Below are positions 9,206-18,629 of a stretch of DNA of 39,120 bases, piece after piece. The stretch's first letter is position 1. Every line of letters starts with the position of its first letter. Below the pieces are notes generated by a model that searched no databases, was not told where the DNA came from, and worked only from the letters and a program-made list of their open reading frames with translations. A program made the translations under genes and the position numbers. The stretch is from the NCBI GenBank assembly GCA_024693925.1, contig JAILKH010000144.1, forward strand, positions 1 to 39,120. The letters are read 5' to 3'. The stretch is from Lachnospiraceae bacterium (GTDB taxonomy: Bacteria; Bacillota; Clostridia; Lachnospirales; Lachnospiraceae).

Positions 9206-10747
9206 TCATATGACCAATTCAAAATCAAGCAAATTAAGATTGCTATCTCCTCTATATATGAAATATAAAGCATATATACCGTCTTTAAGATTTACCTTGA
9301 TCTCATTTCTCCTGTAAACATTACAGGAAGCAACAGGTATACCGCCCAAATGCCTCCGGCATTCCGGTCTGTCTTTCTCGGATGCGTATATTTCAATACT
9401 TCCGTTACCATATCCCTTGGTCCTGATCGCAATACCTTTTATATTCCTGATGTCAAAGTATTTAAATCCCAATACCGCACTGTCTCTGATATTTGAAATA
9501 TATGAATTAATTTCTGTATCCTCTTCACCATTTTCATCTGCATTCTCGGATTTATGGATTCTTAAATATTCTTCCGGCGAAATATCACTGTGATCCTGTA
9601 TGATTTTGGGGAAATCATCTTCTATCCAGCCAATCCAGGGGATTAACATATATCTGTCAGACGAAACATCAAAAACATTTATTGAAGCTTTGTTTATGTC
9701 CTTTTCAAGGTACATATTACAAGCAATATATGCCGGATATATTCCGGATCCCTTAAGAGGACCTGCTCCGCCGGAAGTTAATTCCGCCTGCATTATTTTA
9801 CCGTCTTCCTGCAGTTTTAATTTTTCAAAACATCCCTGACGACTGTAATTATGCCCATTGGTGTGTCTATGATAGAATATATACCAATCCTCCCCGATCC
9901 TTACTATACTTCCATGATTATTTGCATAGGGCACAGTCGGAAAATCCTTCGGTTTATATGTTCCGATACCAATGTCACAATTACTGATGATAACCCCGGA
10001 ATATTCAAAAGGACCTTCCGGACTCTTCCCCATGGCATAACATAATTCATGATTCACAACCGAAGAATATATAAAATAATACCACTCACCGTTCTTTCGA
10101 ATTGACGGAGCTTCAAAAAAAGCATGTCCTTCATAACCGGTTTTGTAACTGTAATATTCACTGGGAACTATAAACTCAGGCTCCTTTATTATTGTAAGCA
10201 TATCTTCACCAAGAACAGTGACCATGGCACCATGCTTTTCCTTAACAAACGCGGGGCAGAATCCTGTATACAGATAAGTTTTCCCATCCTCCGTAAGTAC
10301 ACCCGGATCAAACTGCTGTTCATCTCCCGCTTTCTCTCCGAGTGCCGTTCCGTCTTTATAATGCACATATCCGTAAAACTCATATTTTCCGGCCGGTTCG
10401 TCGCAAACCGCAACGGAAATCCTGCTTACATTACTTAAGGCATAATACAGATAATACCTTCCGTCCGGACCAACCGTAACATCCGGCGCATAAAGATTAC
10501 CCTCAAGATCACCGTTTAAAGGATCCTGATCTTTCCTGTATATAACCCCCTCATAGGTCCAATTACCAAGATCCTGTACAGATGCCGACCAGCAAACATA
10601 ATCAAGTTCACAATACACATCTCCCCCATATTTATCATGAGAGCCGTATACATATACCCTATTGTTAAAAATATAGGGTTCACCATCCGGAATATATTCA
10701 TAAGACGGTAAATATGGATTTAATGCCTGCAAAAGATTCAAATTCAT
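9206..10747 (-). CDS. glycoside hydrolase family 43 (arabinofuranosidase/xylosidase type)
   Basis: This is a five-bladed beta-propeller glycosidase without a signal peptide, acting on imported oligosaccharides. Residues 1-330 carry GH43 marks: PDGEPYIFNNRVYVYGSHD with the catalytic base Asp, YAPDVTVGPDGRYYLYY with the second Asp, and the acid Glu in HAFFEAPSIRKNGEWYYF (about residue 212). The remaining ~170 residues form an accessory beta-sandwich, perhaps a CBM6-like sugar-binding module. The frame opens at 10768, but GGAGG lies five bases before the ATG at 10747, so 513 residues are chosen. It is the first gene of the cluster and carries the operator and promoter at 10763-10819. Confidence 0.92.
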   Translation of the reverse strand: MNLNLLQALNPYLPSYEYIPDGEPYIFNNRVYVYGSHDKYGGDVYCELDYVCWSASVQDLGNWTYEGVIYRKDQDPLNGDLEGNLYAPDVTVGPDGRYYLYYALSNVSRISVAVCDEPAGKYEFYGYVHYKDGTALGEKAGDEQQFDPGVLTEDGKTYLYTGFCPAFVKEKHGAMVTVLGEDMLTIIKEPEFIVPSEYYSYKTGYEGHAFFEAPSIRKNGEWYYFIYSSVVNHELCYAMGKSPEGPFEYSGVIISNCDIGIGTYKPKDFPTVPYANNHGSIVRIGEDWYIFYHRHTNGHNYSRQGCFEKLKLQEDGKIMQAELTSGGAGPLKGSGIYPAYIACNMYLEKDINKASINVFDVSSDRYMLIPWIGWIEDDFPKIIQDHSDISPEEYLRIHKSENADENGEEDTEINSYISNIRDSAVLGFKYFDIRNIKGIAIRTKGYGNGSIEIYASEKDRPECRRHLGGIPVASCNVYRRNEIKVNLKDGIYALYFIYRGDSNLNLLDFELVI

Positions 10748-10762
10748 TTTTCCTCCAAAAAA

Positions 10763-10800
10763 TGGCATTATTTAGTAAAACGTTTTACTAAATAATACCA
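10763..10800. promoter_or_regulatory. 38-bp LacI-family operator palindrome
   Basis: The two 19-base halves are inverted copies with one mismatch, centred between 10781 and 10782. The core AGTAAAACGTTTTACT contains the central CG typical of LacI/GalR operators. It covers the -10 box and the presumed transcription start of the GH43 gene and ends before its ribosome binding site, an ideal place for repression. The likely binder is the LacI protein encoded at 6210-7259. Confidence 0.88.
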
Positions 10801-10819
10801 TTTTCATAATTATTGTCAA
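10792..10819 (-). promoter_or_regulatory. promoter of the GH43-led cluster
   Basis: On the minus strand the -35 box TTGACA (10814-10819) and -10 box TATTAT (10792-10797) are 16 bases apart. The -10 lies inside one arm of the operator palindrome. The -35 overlaps the stop codon of the upstream cyclic-nucleotide-binding gene, so the cluster can be expressed independently of it. Confidence 0.8.
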
Positions 10820-11316
10820 TACTGCGCCCTTGAATCTACTCCTTGCAGATCCCGCACGGCTTCCTGAATAGAACGATACATACCATAACCGCGAATTGAT
10901 TTTCTGACTTGTATAAGAGTATTTTCATCCGGTTTTCTTCCCGAATCAATATCTTTTAGAAGCATATCTATCTGCGTTCTCATAGAGATCATCCGGTTAG
11001 CCATATTACGCATTATATCAATAATATTTTTATGATTATTTGCAATAAAATCCTCCAGTTCATCATCGGATATCCGCATTATGTAAACCTCGGAATAAGC
11101 TACTGCCGTATATATGGAAGGTTTATGCAATAATAACCCCAGCTCCCCAAAACACGCTTGTTCGCTCAATATCCCAAGAAGAATTTCCTTATCGGTTTTA
11201 TATCCCGCATATATTTCAACATGACCCTTTATTATCTTGAACATATCCGGATTTATTTCACCCTCGTTAAGGATCACAGAGTCTTCCTCATATTTTACAA
11301 TTCTAGCACCCGCCAT
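10816..11316 (-). CDS. stand-alone cyclic-nucleotide-binding (CAP-like) domain protein
   Basis: The 166 residues contain a cNMP-binding beta-barrel: VILNEGEINPDMFKIIKGHVEIYAG and the phosphate-binding-cassette-like ACFGELGLLLHKPSIYTAVAYS. A helical C-terminus follows (~residues 95-160). The helix-turn-helix of Crp/Fnr regulators is absent, so it is not an ordinary transcription factor. It may bind a nucleotide and act by protein contact. It lies 40 bases after the EAL gene, apparently in the same transcript, so a shared second-messenger role is likely but unproven. A GGGAAG site precedes the ATG. Confidence 0.85.
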   Translation of the reverse strand: MAGARIVKYEEDSVILNEGEINPDMFKIIKGHVEIYAGYKTDKEILLGILSEQACFGELGLLLHKPSIYTAVAYSEVYIMRISDDELEDFIANNHKNIIDIMRNMANRMISMRTQIDMLLKDIDSGRKPDENTLIQVRKSIRGYGMYRSIQEAVRDLQGVDSRAQY

Positions 11317-11356
11317 AAGCTTCCCTTGTAATTTACAAATTTAATAAACTATTATA

Positions 11357-13060
11357 TTATAAAACTTTCTTATAGGGATTTGTTTCTATTATCCTGGTTG
11401 CATCGGAAAAACTTACCGGTTTGCTGTAAAAATATCCCTGTACCAGATTACATCCCATTTCCAACAGACACTGCCCCTGTTCCGCCGTTTCTACCCCTTC
11501 GGCAATTATTGACATATCAAGCTTTGACGCAATACTTATTATACTTTCTATAAGGATCTTTGATTTTCCGTCGGCGGGAAGTGTATCCACAAAACTCTTG
11601 TCTATCTTTATAACATCAGCATCAATACTGTGGATCAATGACAGGGAGGAATAACCCGTACCAAAATCATCTATGGAAATATAAAGACCTGCTCCTTTTA
11701 AATTCTTAATAAACTCAATAAGTCTGTCATGTTCGGATTCTTTTACGCTCTCGGTAATCTCAATCTCAAGATCATCCGTACGGATATTGTTGTCTTTTAT
11801 AACCTTTAAAATACGATTTTCTATATCTGAAACAAACATATCCTTTTTCGAGAAATTACAGGATACCCTTGGAGGATTAAGCCCCATATCCTTCCATTTG
11901 CGTATGCATTGACAAGTTGCATTGAAAATAGTTATATCCAGCTCGGGGATCAATCCTTCTCTGTCAAGAGTAGGAATAAACTGATCGGGATATATCATTT
12001 CACCGTTATGTTTCCATCTGCACAAGGCTTCAAATCCAATAAGCTTCCCCGTATTCATATCAACCTTGGGCTGAAAATAAGGAATAAACTCATTATTTCT
12101 CATTGCCGGCATGAACATCTCTATGATATCCCGTCCTTCATTAATAATCCGGGCAAGTTCATCATTGTAAAAAACTATATTCTTCTTATACTTCCTTTTT
12201 GCCACATCACAGGCAACCGCCGCATCATTAAGTCTTGATATAAAAGTATTACGGCCTCCCTTATCTAATTTGGATACCCCGATCCATGCCTCCGTCTTAT
12301 AATTTCTTCCGATGGCACTTTCAAAATCGGAAAGCACGATATCGCTAAGCCGTTCTGAAATCCTGTCAAAATTCGAGGCTTTTATAAACATGGCGTAATT
12401 ATCGCTGCCTATACGGCAGACACCCTCATCCTCACCAATAAGTTTCATCAATTCATGCGCATATTTTATTATTACCTCATCTCCGCATTTATCTCCCGCT
12501 TCTTCGTTTATATTTTTTAAATTCTTTATATCGATATGCAATACATACAATTGATCCGGAGGGATTGTCTGAACCACCTTATCATATTCCCTATGACAGG
12601 CAACAGCATTGGGTATTCCCGTCATGGAATCATTAATCTCCGCATAATTAAGCATGATCCGCATATTACGGTGACTGACGATAATATACACAACATCCGC
12701 CAGAAACTGATATAAATCCGGATCAATATCTTCTTGTCTTATTCCTTTATAAAACTCAATATATGCATGCACATACTCGGCTCCGGCAAAATAATAGGGA
12801 TAAACAAATTTAAGATCGGTTTCCGCACCGCTGTCGTAAAGAAGTATCTTATTGTCTTTTTCATTTAATCCTATAACATATTTACCTGTCCTCGGATCCC
12901 GGTATTTATTTGAATCTCCAAGATCCATATCATAATACATCCTGGCAACATGCACTTCTTCACATATATCTTTAAAAGAAATATCTTCATCTAAACGTTC
13001 TTCGCTGACCATATTCAGCAACATTCTAAGATTCCGGTATACACCATCATTCATTCCCAT
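11357..13060 (-). CDS. c-di-GMP phosphodiesterase with degenerate GGDEF and intact EAL domain
   Basis: This cytoplasmic protein has three parts: an N-terminal helical region (~1-140) of unknown type, a GGDEF-like domain (~145-290) and an EAL domain (~315-560). The GGDEF motif itself has become GSDNY (in CRIGSDNYAMF), so cyclase activity is unlikely. The EAL domain keeps its catalytic set: FEALCRW, NFS, EITES, IDDFGTGYSSL, KIDKSF, AEGVE and QGYFYSKP. It should hydrolyse c-di-GMP. The start is supported by GGAG seven bases upstream and by a promoter at 13118-13147. No transmembrane segment is seen. Confidence 0.93.
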   Translation of the reverse strand: MGMNDGVYRNLRMLLNMVSEERLDEDISFKDICEEVHVARMYYDMDLGDSNKYRDPRTGKYVIGLNEKDNKILLYDSGAETDLKFVYPYYFAGAEYVHAYIEFYKGIRQEDIDPDLYQFLADVVYIIVSHRNMRIMLNYAEINDSMTGIPNAVACHREYDKVVQTIPPDQLYVLHIDIKNLKNINEEAGDKCGDEVIIKYAHELMKLIGEDEGVCRIGSDNYAMFIKASNFDRISERLSDIVLSDFESAIGRNYKTEAWIGVSKLDKGGRNTFISRLNDAAVACDVAKRKYKKNIVFYNDELARIINEGRDIIEMFMPAMRNNEFIPYFQPKVDMNTGKLIGFEALCRWKHNGEMIYPDQFIPTLDREGLIPELDITIFNATCQCIRKWKDMGLNPPRVSCNFSKKDMFVSDIENRILKVIKDNNIRTDDLEIEITESVKESEHDRLIEFIKNLKGAGLYISIDDFGTGYSSLSLIHSIDADVIKIDKSFVDTLPADGKSKILIESIISIASKLDMSIIAEGVETAEQGQCLLEMGCNLVQGYFYSKPVSFSDATRIIETNPYKKVL

Positions 13061-13117
13061 AATTCAGCTCCGTTTTTATATTAATGTACAGTAACAAAAA
13101 TCTCACTATACTACTTA

Positions 13118-13147
13118 ATTATACGACAATATTCACCAAAATCTCAA
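13118..13147 (-). promoter_or_regulatory. promoter of the EAL/cNMP-domain gene pair
   Basis: On the minus strand, -35 TTGAGA (13142-13147) and -10 TATAAT (13118-13123) are 18 bases apart, about 60 bases before the EAL start codon. Confidence 0.65.
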
Positions 13148-13201
13148 GAATATTCTATCTATTATATGCTATTTTTACTAATTTTTATATTTTATGACTA
13201 T

Positions 13202-14038
13202 TCAAAAACCCTTCTGAATCTGTCCCTTTGCCTCAGGATCATCCATTATTATTTCACCAACAGACAAGACTTTTATAATGCCGCTTTTGGGATTCTTTAT
13301 ACTGTCCACAGATGTGGTAATAACAGCATCTACCTCTGATTTTTCAAATGCAAGATCTGCTTTTTCCATACGGCAGTCAACAAGCTTAAGACCTTTACAG
13401 TAGCATAACGGCTGTGTCCCGATTATCGTACAGTTTATAAAGGTGACGTTCCGGCAGTACCAGGCAAGATATTCTCCCTTTATTACACTGTCCTTTACAG
13501 TCACATTTTCGGCATGCCAGAAAGCATCCTTAGTATTAAATTCACAGTTCGTAAAGAATGAATCTTTAATATACTGAAAAGAATATTTTCCGTCCAGTCT
13601 TACATTATCAAAGGTTAGTCCACAGGAATTCATCATAAAATATTCACTTGCCACCGAAGAATCCGTCATTTCTGTTTTTCTTACCTTCCACCCAAACTCG
13701 GGAGATACAATATCACATTTACTTATCTTAACATCCCCGCATTCCCGCAAAGCCTTGATCCCATGCAATATTGAATCGTTGATTTCAATATCCTCAGAAT
13801 ACCACAAAGCTGCGCGGCATAATTCCGTCATCTCGCACCCGTCTATCTTAAGATGATCATCATGCCAAAACGGATATCTTAAATTAAAAAAACAATCTTT
13901 TGCAACAATATTACGGCTTTCTTTAAGAGCGCTTTCTCCATCCGCAGGTCCATCGAATCTGCATTTCTCAACCTTAACATCCCGACTGCCGTACAATGCT
14001 CTTTCTCCGTCAAATTGCTCATTACTGTATATTTTCAA
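13202..14038 (-). CDS. DUF3737 family right-handed beta-helix protein
   Basis: The 278-residue protein is built of repeated short coils of the kind xxIxxCxFxx, for example KVEKCRFDG, NIVAKDCFFN, LKIDGCEMTEL, VKISKCDIVSP and VTFINCTIIGT. This predicts a parallel beta-helix. Such coils, with recurring FWHDD, LWYSED and AWYCRN segments, are the mark of the DUF3737 family, common in Firmicutes and of unknown function. There is no signal peptide, so it is probably cytoplasmic. It follows the MBL-fold hydrolase gene by 75 bases and may share its transcript. Confidence 0.85.
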   Translation of the reverse strand: MKIYSNEQFDGERALYGSRDVKVEKCRFDGPADGESALKESRNIVAKDCFFNLRYPFWHDDHLKIDGCEMTELCRAALWYSEDIEINDSILHGIKALRECGDVKISKCDIVSPEFGWKVRKTEMTDSSVASEYFMMNSCGLTFDNVRLDGKYSFQYIKDSFFTNCEFNTKDAFWHAENVTVKDSVIKGEYLAWYCRNVTFINCTIIGTQPLCYCKGLKLVDCRMEKADLAFEKSEVDAVITTSVDSIKNPKSGIIKVLSVGEIIMDDPEAKGQIQKGF

Positions 14039-14113
14039 CTAAATCACCTCATTTATCTCATTTCCTTATCCGATCCCGGTAATTATCACACAACCGCCGT
14101 TCCGACAGGTTTT

Positions 14114-14947
14114 TTATACTATTTCATCCCCACAATGTACATATTCCAGCCGGTCTCCCATAACCTCCTTCATTATCCGATATGCCGAAAGACCGGTACA
14201 GTGACAGGTATAAAACTTTGTATCGTAAGCCATAAGACATTTGGATATTTCAACGATCTCTTCCAATTCCTCATCACTGTATTCACTTTTCTTCATCAAA
14301 TGAAATCCACTTATAACCATATCGGGAGCTTCACCATATAACTGCTTAAATTCGTCGAGAATACTCAATATTCCATTATGTGCACATCCGGAAATAAGGA
14401 GTCTCTTTTCTTTCTCTTCAACCACCAGATAATGTTCATGCGCAAAATCATCCGGTATATATTCACCGTTGATCTTTTCCTTAAGAGGACGGTTTGTGGA
14501 GGGCAGTTTATGTGTTCTTGATTTTATCGTAAATAAAGATAATTCTTCATCTATCCTGTAATCTCCTTCCAATGGTTTCACATTTGCAAGATTCATGATC
14601 TTTCTGTCAATACCTATATATCTGTACCTTTTATCACCCTTATCTTCTCCGTCATCGGAATAGTATTCCAGGTCTGCCTTACTTTGCAAATATATCAGCG
14701 CCTTAGAATTATACTGTTCAAACGGAAGGATACCTCCGCTGTGATCATAATGGCCATGGCTTAGTATAACCGTATCCACTTTCTCAAGGCTGACGCCGAG
14801 TTTTACGGCATTTTGAACGGTTACCTCCGAAGGGCCGAGATCCATTAAAATTTTATGTTTATCTGTCTCGATATAAAAGGATAATCCGTGCTTAAATTCA
14901 CATCCGCCGGTACCGGCTGTATCCTCTATAAGATTTATGATCCTCAT
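14114..14947 (-). CDS. metallo-beta-lactamase-fold hydrolase
   Basis: The metal-binding motif HGHYDHSGG (His64, His66, Asp68, His69) is complete. Further ligands are likely in the later SGCAHNG and the C-terminal CHCTG segments. The N-terminal LIEDTAGTGGCEFKHGLSFYIET resembles the 'MBL-fold metallo-hydrolase' group sometimes annotated as a dihydropterin-type synthase, with 277 residues as usual. No signal peptide is seen. It follows the tannase-like gene by about 60 bases. The substrate is unknown. Confidence 0.88.
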   Translation of the reverse strand: MRIINLIEDTAGTGGCEFKHGLSFYIETDKHKILMDLGPSEVTVQNAVKLGVSLEKVDTVILSHGHYDHSGGILPFEQYNSKALIYLQSKADLEYYSDDGEDKGDKRYRYIGIDRKIMNLANVKPLEGDYRIDEELSLFTIKSRTHKLPSTNRPLKEKINGEYIPDDFAHEHYLVVEEKEKRLLISGCAHNGILSILDEFKQLYGEAPDMVISGFHLMKKSEYSDEELEEIVEISKCLMAYDTKFYTCHCTGLSAYRIMKEVMGDRLEYVHCGDEIV

Positions 14948-15008
14948 ATACTTCCTCTCTCCTATCCTCTATAAACCGGACTATTACCGATAACAGCTCC
15001 TTAAATAT

Positions 15009-16934
15009 TTATTCAGCCATACACTGATCTACCCATTCAATAAAGTTCTCTGCAGCATTACCGCTCCTTTCAGCCTGGGTATGACCCTTACCCCATACCG
15101 TTTCGAAGTCAACCGAAGCATCATCACTGTAATTAGAAAGCGCAAGAGCAAGATTCATTTCCGTAGAAAGGGAACAGTCACCCTGAGCGATACCGGTTCG
15201 TATCCTCCAATATTTTGCGACCTTACTTGTATCATAACCTTTCGATGTTTCCAACAGATAATATAAAGGTGTATACATATTAAGTCGGGTCTCCACTGTA
15301 TTTTCCCGAGCATCTTTCCGGATAAGATCCTCTGTATAATCCGATGCATATTCACTGTTCAGCTCCTCAAGGATCTTAGCCAGTGTTTTATCAAAATGCG
15401 CTCCGGAACCGTCACCATACCCAAATAAAGTATTTTCCCCCTGTCCGGCATCCAGCTGATCAAAAGCACCCAGATTCTTGGAAGCGCTCTTAAAAGCTTT
15501 TACAAAAGCTTCAATATCGCTTATGGTCGCAGTGTTTGAAGCCTCATCATATGTTACCCATTCCCCGTTTTCATTAAGCGCATCGATATAATCCTTTGCT
15601 TTTTCATAGGTGCCGGATAAATTTACTCCGGAGGTTGTTTCGTTTCTGGTAATATCATCTATTTCCTCATAGGATTGTTCTTCATCTGTTGAAGAAGCAG
15701 CGGTTGTCTCTGTGTCGGGCATCTCTCCCTCGGGCAGGTCTTCCATTGGGTCTCCCTGACTGTTTCCGGGCATCTCTCCTTCAGGCTTTTCTCTCGCAGG
15801 CATCTCTCCTTCAGGCTTTTCTCCTCCGGGGCCTCCCTGACCGCCGCCCGGGCCTCCTTGTCCTCCTCCGGGGCCTCCCTGACTGTTTTCCGAAGAAGCA
15901 TCATAAGGAAACTCCGTATCCTCCAGGAAATTATTCAAGGATCTTTCGATCTCCGATTTCATATAATCGTAATAGCTTCCGGCCTGATATATTCCTTCTT
16001 CCGATTCCTCCAGTGTAAGGATATTTCCTTCTCCGTCTTTAATACCGGCTTCATTAATATATTCTGCATAAGCCTTTGCAAGCTCATCGGATATAGCCTG
16101 TTCTTCCTCCGACAATCCGCTTCTTGTGGATCCTAACATCCATTCATAAGCTTCATCCGCTGTATCCAGATTTGTTATCGGGCACCAGCACATGGATCCC
16201 AAAACCGCATCACTGACCCCTTTAACAGCTCCTATAACATCAAGATAAGGCTCATACAGATCACTGTCTCCCGAGGATCCCATTACGGCGGATTGAGCAC
16301 CGCCTCCGCTCATTCCAAAGGTAAATATACTTTCCGCATCTCCCGGTACGGCATCATCGGAATATCTTATGTATTTTACTGCCGCTTTAAGGTCCGTTAC
16401 CCCTGCAGGAGCACCTTCATCACGACCTCTGCAGCCGGCATGAACATATACAAATCCCCGGTCTGTGTAATCACTCACACTTTTATATTCGGTAAGCGCC
16501 GACTGCGCGGAATATCCCGGCGTATTTATCGGCATAACTATGGGAGCCGTTTCGGCAGTATAACTTCCGATCTCTTTTTCCTTATCGATCTCACAGGTAT
16601 ACGTACCATCTCCGTTATCCGTTGCTCTCATATAATCTCCCGGAACAAAGATTGAAAGTGTTTCATAGCTTTCATCTGCAGGATATTCACAATAGGACAC
16701 TCCTATCTGATAATAAACATTATCCTCCGAATTATACTGCCATAAAGAATTATCTACCTCTGACAAACCGGTTAAAATCTCTTCCTCCTCTCCCTGATCA
16801 GATTCTTCTTCATCTACTTTATTCTCCGAAATCGGATCCTCCGCAGATACAACATTTATATTGATCTGTTCACAGGCTGACAATGAAAAAATCAACATCC
16901 CGCTAATAATTAATGATACTATTTTTCTTTTCAT
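15009..16934 (-). CDS. tannase-like (subtype B) alpha/beta hydrolase lipoprotein with low-complexity insert
   Basis: A lipoprotein signal peptide ends in LSAC (Cys21), so the enzyme should sit on the outer face of the membrane. The body resembles subtype B bacterial tannases: YVHAGCRGRDEG, the nucleophile motif GMSGGGA (Ser209), Asp586 in AQGDCSLSTEMN and His618 in VWGKGHTQAE. The Asp-His distance of 32 residues equals that recalled for the Lactobacillus plantarum enzyme. Between about residues 345 and 430 lies a Gly/Pro/Glu-rich stretch of GQGGPGG and PEGEMP repeats, probably an exposed loop in the lid region. It may release gallate or other phenolic esters from plant material, but the exact substrate is not certain. 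Confidence 0.82.
   Translation of the reverse strand: MKRKIVSLIISGMLIFSLSACEQININVVSAEDPISENKVDEEESDQGEEEEILTGLSEVDNSLWQYNSEDNVYYQIGVSYCEYPADESYETLSIFVPGDYMRATDNGDGTYTCEIDKEKEIGSYTAETAPIVMPINTPGYSAQSALTEYKSVSDYTDRGFVYVHAGCRGRDEGAPAGVTDLKAAVKYIRYSDDAVPGDAESIFTFGMSGGGAQSAVMGSSGDSDLYEPYLDVIGAVKGVSDAVLGSMCWCPITNLDTADEAYEWMLGSTRSGLSEEEQAISDELAKAYAEYINEAGIKDGEGNILTLEESEEGIYQAGSYYDYMKSEIERSLNNFLEDTEFPYDASSENSQGGPGGGQGGPGGGQGGPGGEKPEGEMPAREKPEGEMPGNSQGDPMEDLPEGEMPDTETTAASSTDEEQSYEEIDDITRNETTSGVNLSGTYEKAKDYIDALNENGEWVTYDEASNTATISDIEAFVKAFKSASKNLGAFDQLDAGQGENTLFGYGDGSGAHFDKTLAKILEELNSEYASDYTEDLIRKDARENTVETRLNMYTPLYYLLETSKGYDTSKVAKYWRIRTGIAQGDCSLSTEMNLALALSNYSDDASVDFETVWGKGHTQAERSGNAAENFIEWVDQCMAE
15715..15895. 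repeat. short tandem repeats coding for GGPGGGQ and PEGEMP motifs
   Basis: Within the tannase-like gene the DNA contains three near-copies of a unit coding for GQGGPGG, followed by three units coding for PEGEMP spread over ~110 bases. The base composition is C/G-rich compared with the rest of the gene. Such units can change copy number by slippage. Confidence 0.8.
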
Positions 16935-17114
16935 ATAACCCTTCCTTTCCGTAAATATAATCTTTTATATTTATTTTATCATTATTCTTAAACCTGATCC
17001 CATAATATATTTACGGTCTATATCCAATCTTTTTCTGATACCAAAATAACTCCGGAATGTTATCCATAATACTTGATTACACCGTATACAGAGACTTGTG
17101 GATTTGGATATATC

Positions 17115-18509
17115 TTACGAAAAATCAGCCGCCAGGGCCACGATCCGCAAAAGGAATATCACGAATACGCCCCACATGACCAAAGATACATCCTTTGCCT
17201 TCCCGGTCAGAACTTTTACGATCACCCAGGTCAGCATGGCAAACATGATACCGGTCGCAATAGAATAGGAAAGCGGCATCATTACCATTGCCATATAGCC
17301 GCCAAGCGTATCTGCCGGATCCTGATCAAACTTCATCTGCGTGACGGAAGATACCACCAGCATACCGACATAGATCAGGGCCGGAGCAATTGCAAAGGAA
17401 GGAATCGCCAGAAAGAGCGGGCTGAAGACCAGCGCAAGCAGAAACCATAAGCCCGTTGTAATGGCCGTAAGACCGGTCTTTCCGCCTTCCGCCACGCCTG
17501 CGGATGACTCCACAAAAGAAGTGACCGGTGAGGTTCCGAGACAGGCCCCGACCGTGGTACCGATCGCATCTGCCATCAGAACCCTCTCCACTCTCGGAAT
17601 CTCTCCCTTTTTATCCAGCAGGCCTGCTTTGGAAGCCACGCCGACAACCGTTCCTATCGTATCAAAAAGATCTACATAAAGAAAAGAAACAATAACTGCG
17701 ATAAACATGATCAGGTGATCGCCCACCCATCGAAAATCAAATTTAAAAGCCGTATTGGCCAGCCCGCTAAAATCCAGGCTCACGATCGAAGAAGGAAATA
17801 CACTGGACACGCCGGCCTCAACATCGACCTTATACCAGCCGATCCCCTCGGCGATCATGCCCAGGATCCAGGTGGAGAGAATGCCGATCAGTACCGCCCC
17901 CCTTACCTTATAATGTGCCATCACCACGATGATGATCACACCGACGATCGCCAGTACCATTGCCGGATCACGAAAGCTGCCCAATCCGACGATCGTTGAG
18001 GGATCACTGATGATTATTTTTGCATCCTGCATACCGATAAAGGCAATAAAGAAGCCGATACCGGAGGTGATACCCAGCTTCAGATTTCCGTTAATCTCAT
18101 TGATCAGTTTTTCACGAACTTTAAAGAGTGACAGGAACATAAAGATCAGACCTTCCACAAATACTGCCGTCAGACATATCATCCAGGCATTGGGTACCGA
18201 TTCATTGGGATTGGAAGGATCCGCAAACTGATTGAGTTCTCCTATGCAGACCGTATAGGCAAAATAGGCATTGATACCCAGTCCGGCCGACAGGGCAATC
18301 GGATAATTGGCCCAAACCCCCATGATAAAGGTCGCCACAGCGGAGGCCAGCGCCGTCGCCACAAAAACGCCGTTCGCATCCATCACGGTCCCCAGAATAT
18401 TGGGATTGACCGCCAGGATATAGGCCATAGCCAGAAATGTTGTCGTTCCGGCAATTATCTCTGTCTTAACATTGGTGCCCCGTTCTTTTAAGTGAAATAA
18501 TCGTTCCAT
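17115..18509 (-). CDS. NCS2-family purine (xanthine/guanine/hypoxanthine type) permease
   Basis: This 464-residue integral membrane protein has about 12-14 hydrophobic segments. Its N-terminus, LKERGTNVKTEIIAGTTTFLAMAYILAVNP, and the motifs SAGLGINAYFAYTV, LFDTIGTVVGVASKAG and SVTSFVESSAGVAEGGKTGLTA-like segment mark the AzgA/PbuG branch of NCS2 symporters that import adenine, guanine or hypoxanthine. Codon third positions are G/C-rich, unlike the A/T-ending codons of all its neighbours, which suggests acquisition from another genome. An AAGGGAG site precedes the ATG. No purine riboswitch was recognised in the leader. The substrate choice is inference. Confidence 0.93.
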   Translation of the reverse strand: MERLFHLKERGTNVKTEIIAGTTTFLAMAYILAVNPNILGTVMDANGVFVATALASAVATFIMGVWANYPIALSAGLGINAYFAYTVCIGELNQFADPSNPNESVPNAWMICLTAVFVEGLIFMFLSLFKVREKLINEINGNLKLGITSGIGFFIAFIGMQDAKIIISDPSTIVGLGSFRDPAMVLAIVGVIIIVVMAHYKVRGAVLIGILSTWILGMIAEGIGWYKVDVEAGVSSVFPSSIVSLDFSGLANTAFKFDFRWVGDHLIMFIAVIVSFLYVDLFDTIGTVVGVASKAGLLDKKGEIPRVERVLMADAIGTTVGACLGTSPVTSFVESSAGVAEGGKTGLTAITTGLWFLLALVFSPLFLAIPSFAIAPALIYVGMLVVSSVTQMKFDQDPADTLGGYMAMVMMPLSYSIATGIMFAMLTWVIVKVLTGKAKDVSLVMWGVFVIFLLRIVALAADFS

Positions 18510-18629
18510 AATATGCTCCCTTCCTGCGTTTTTTAAGTTCTGTCTCTTCTTTCATATACTCGCGGACGGCCGGATATCCTGCCGCACTACCGGGATCACG
18601 GATCTTTAGATCATATATTTCATATCATA

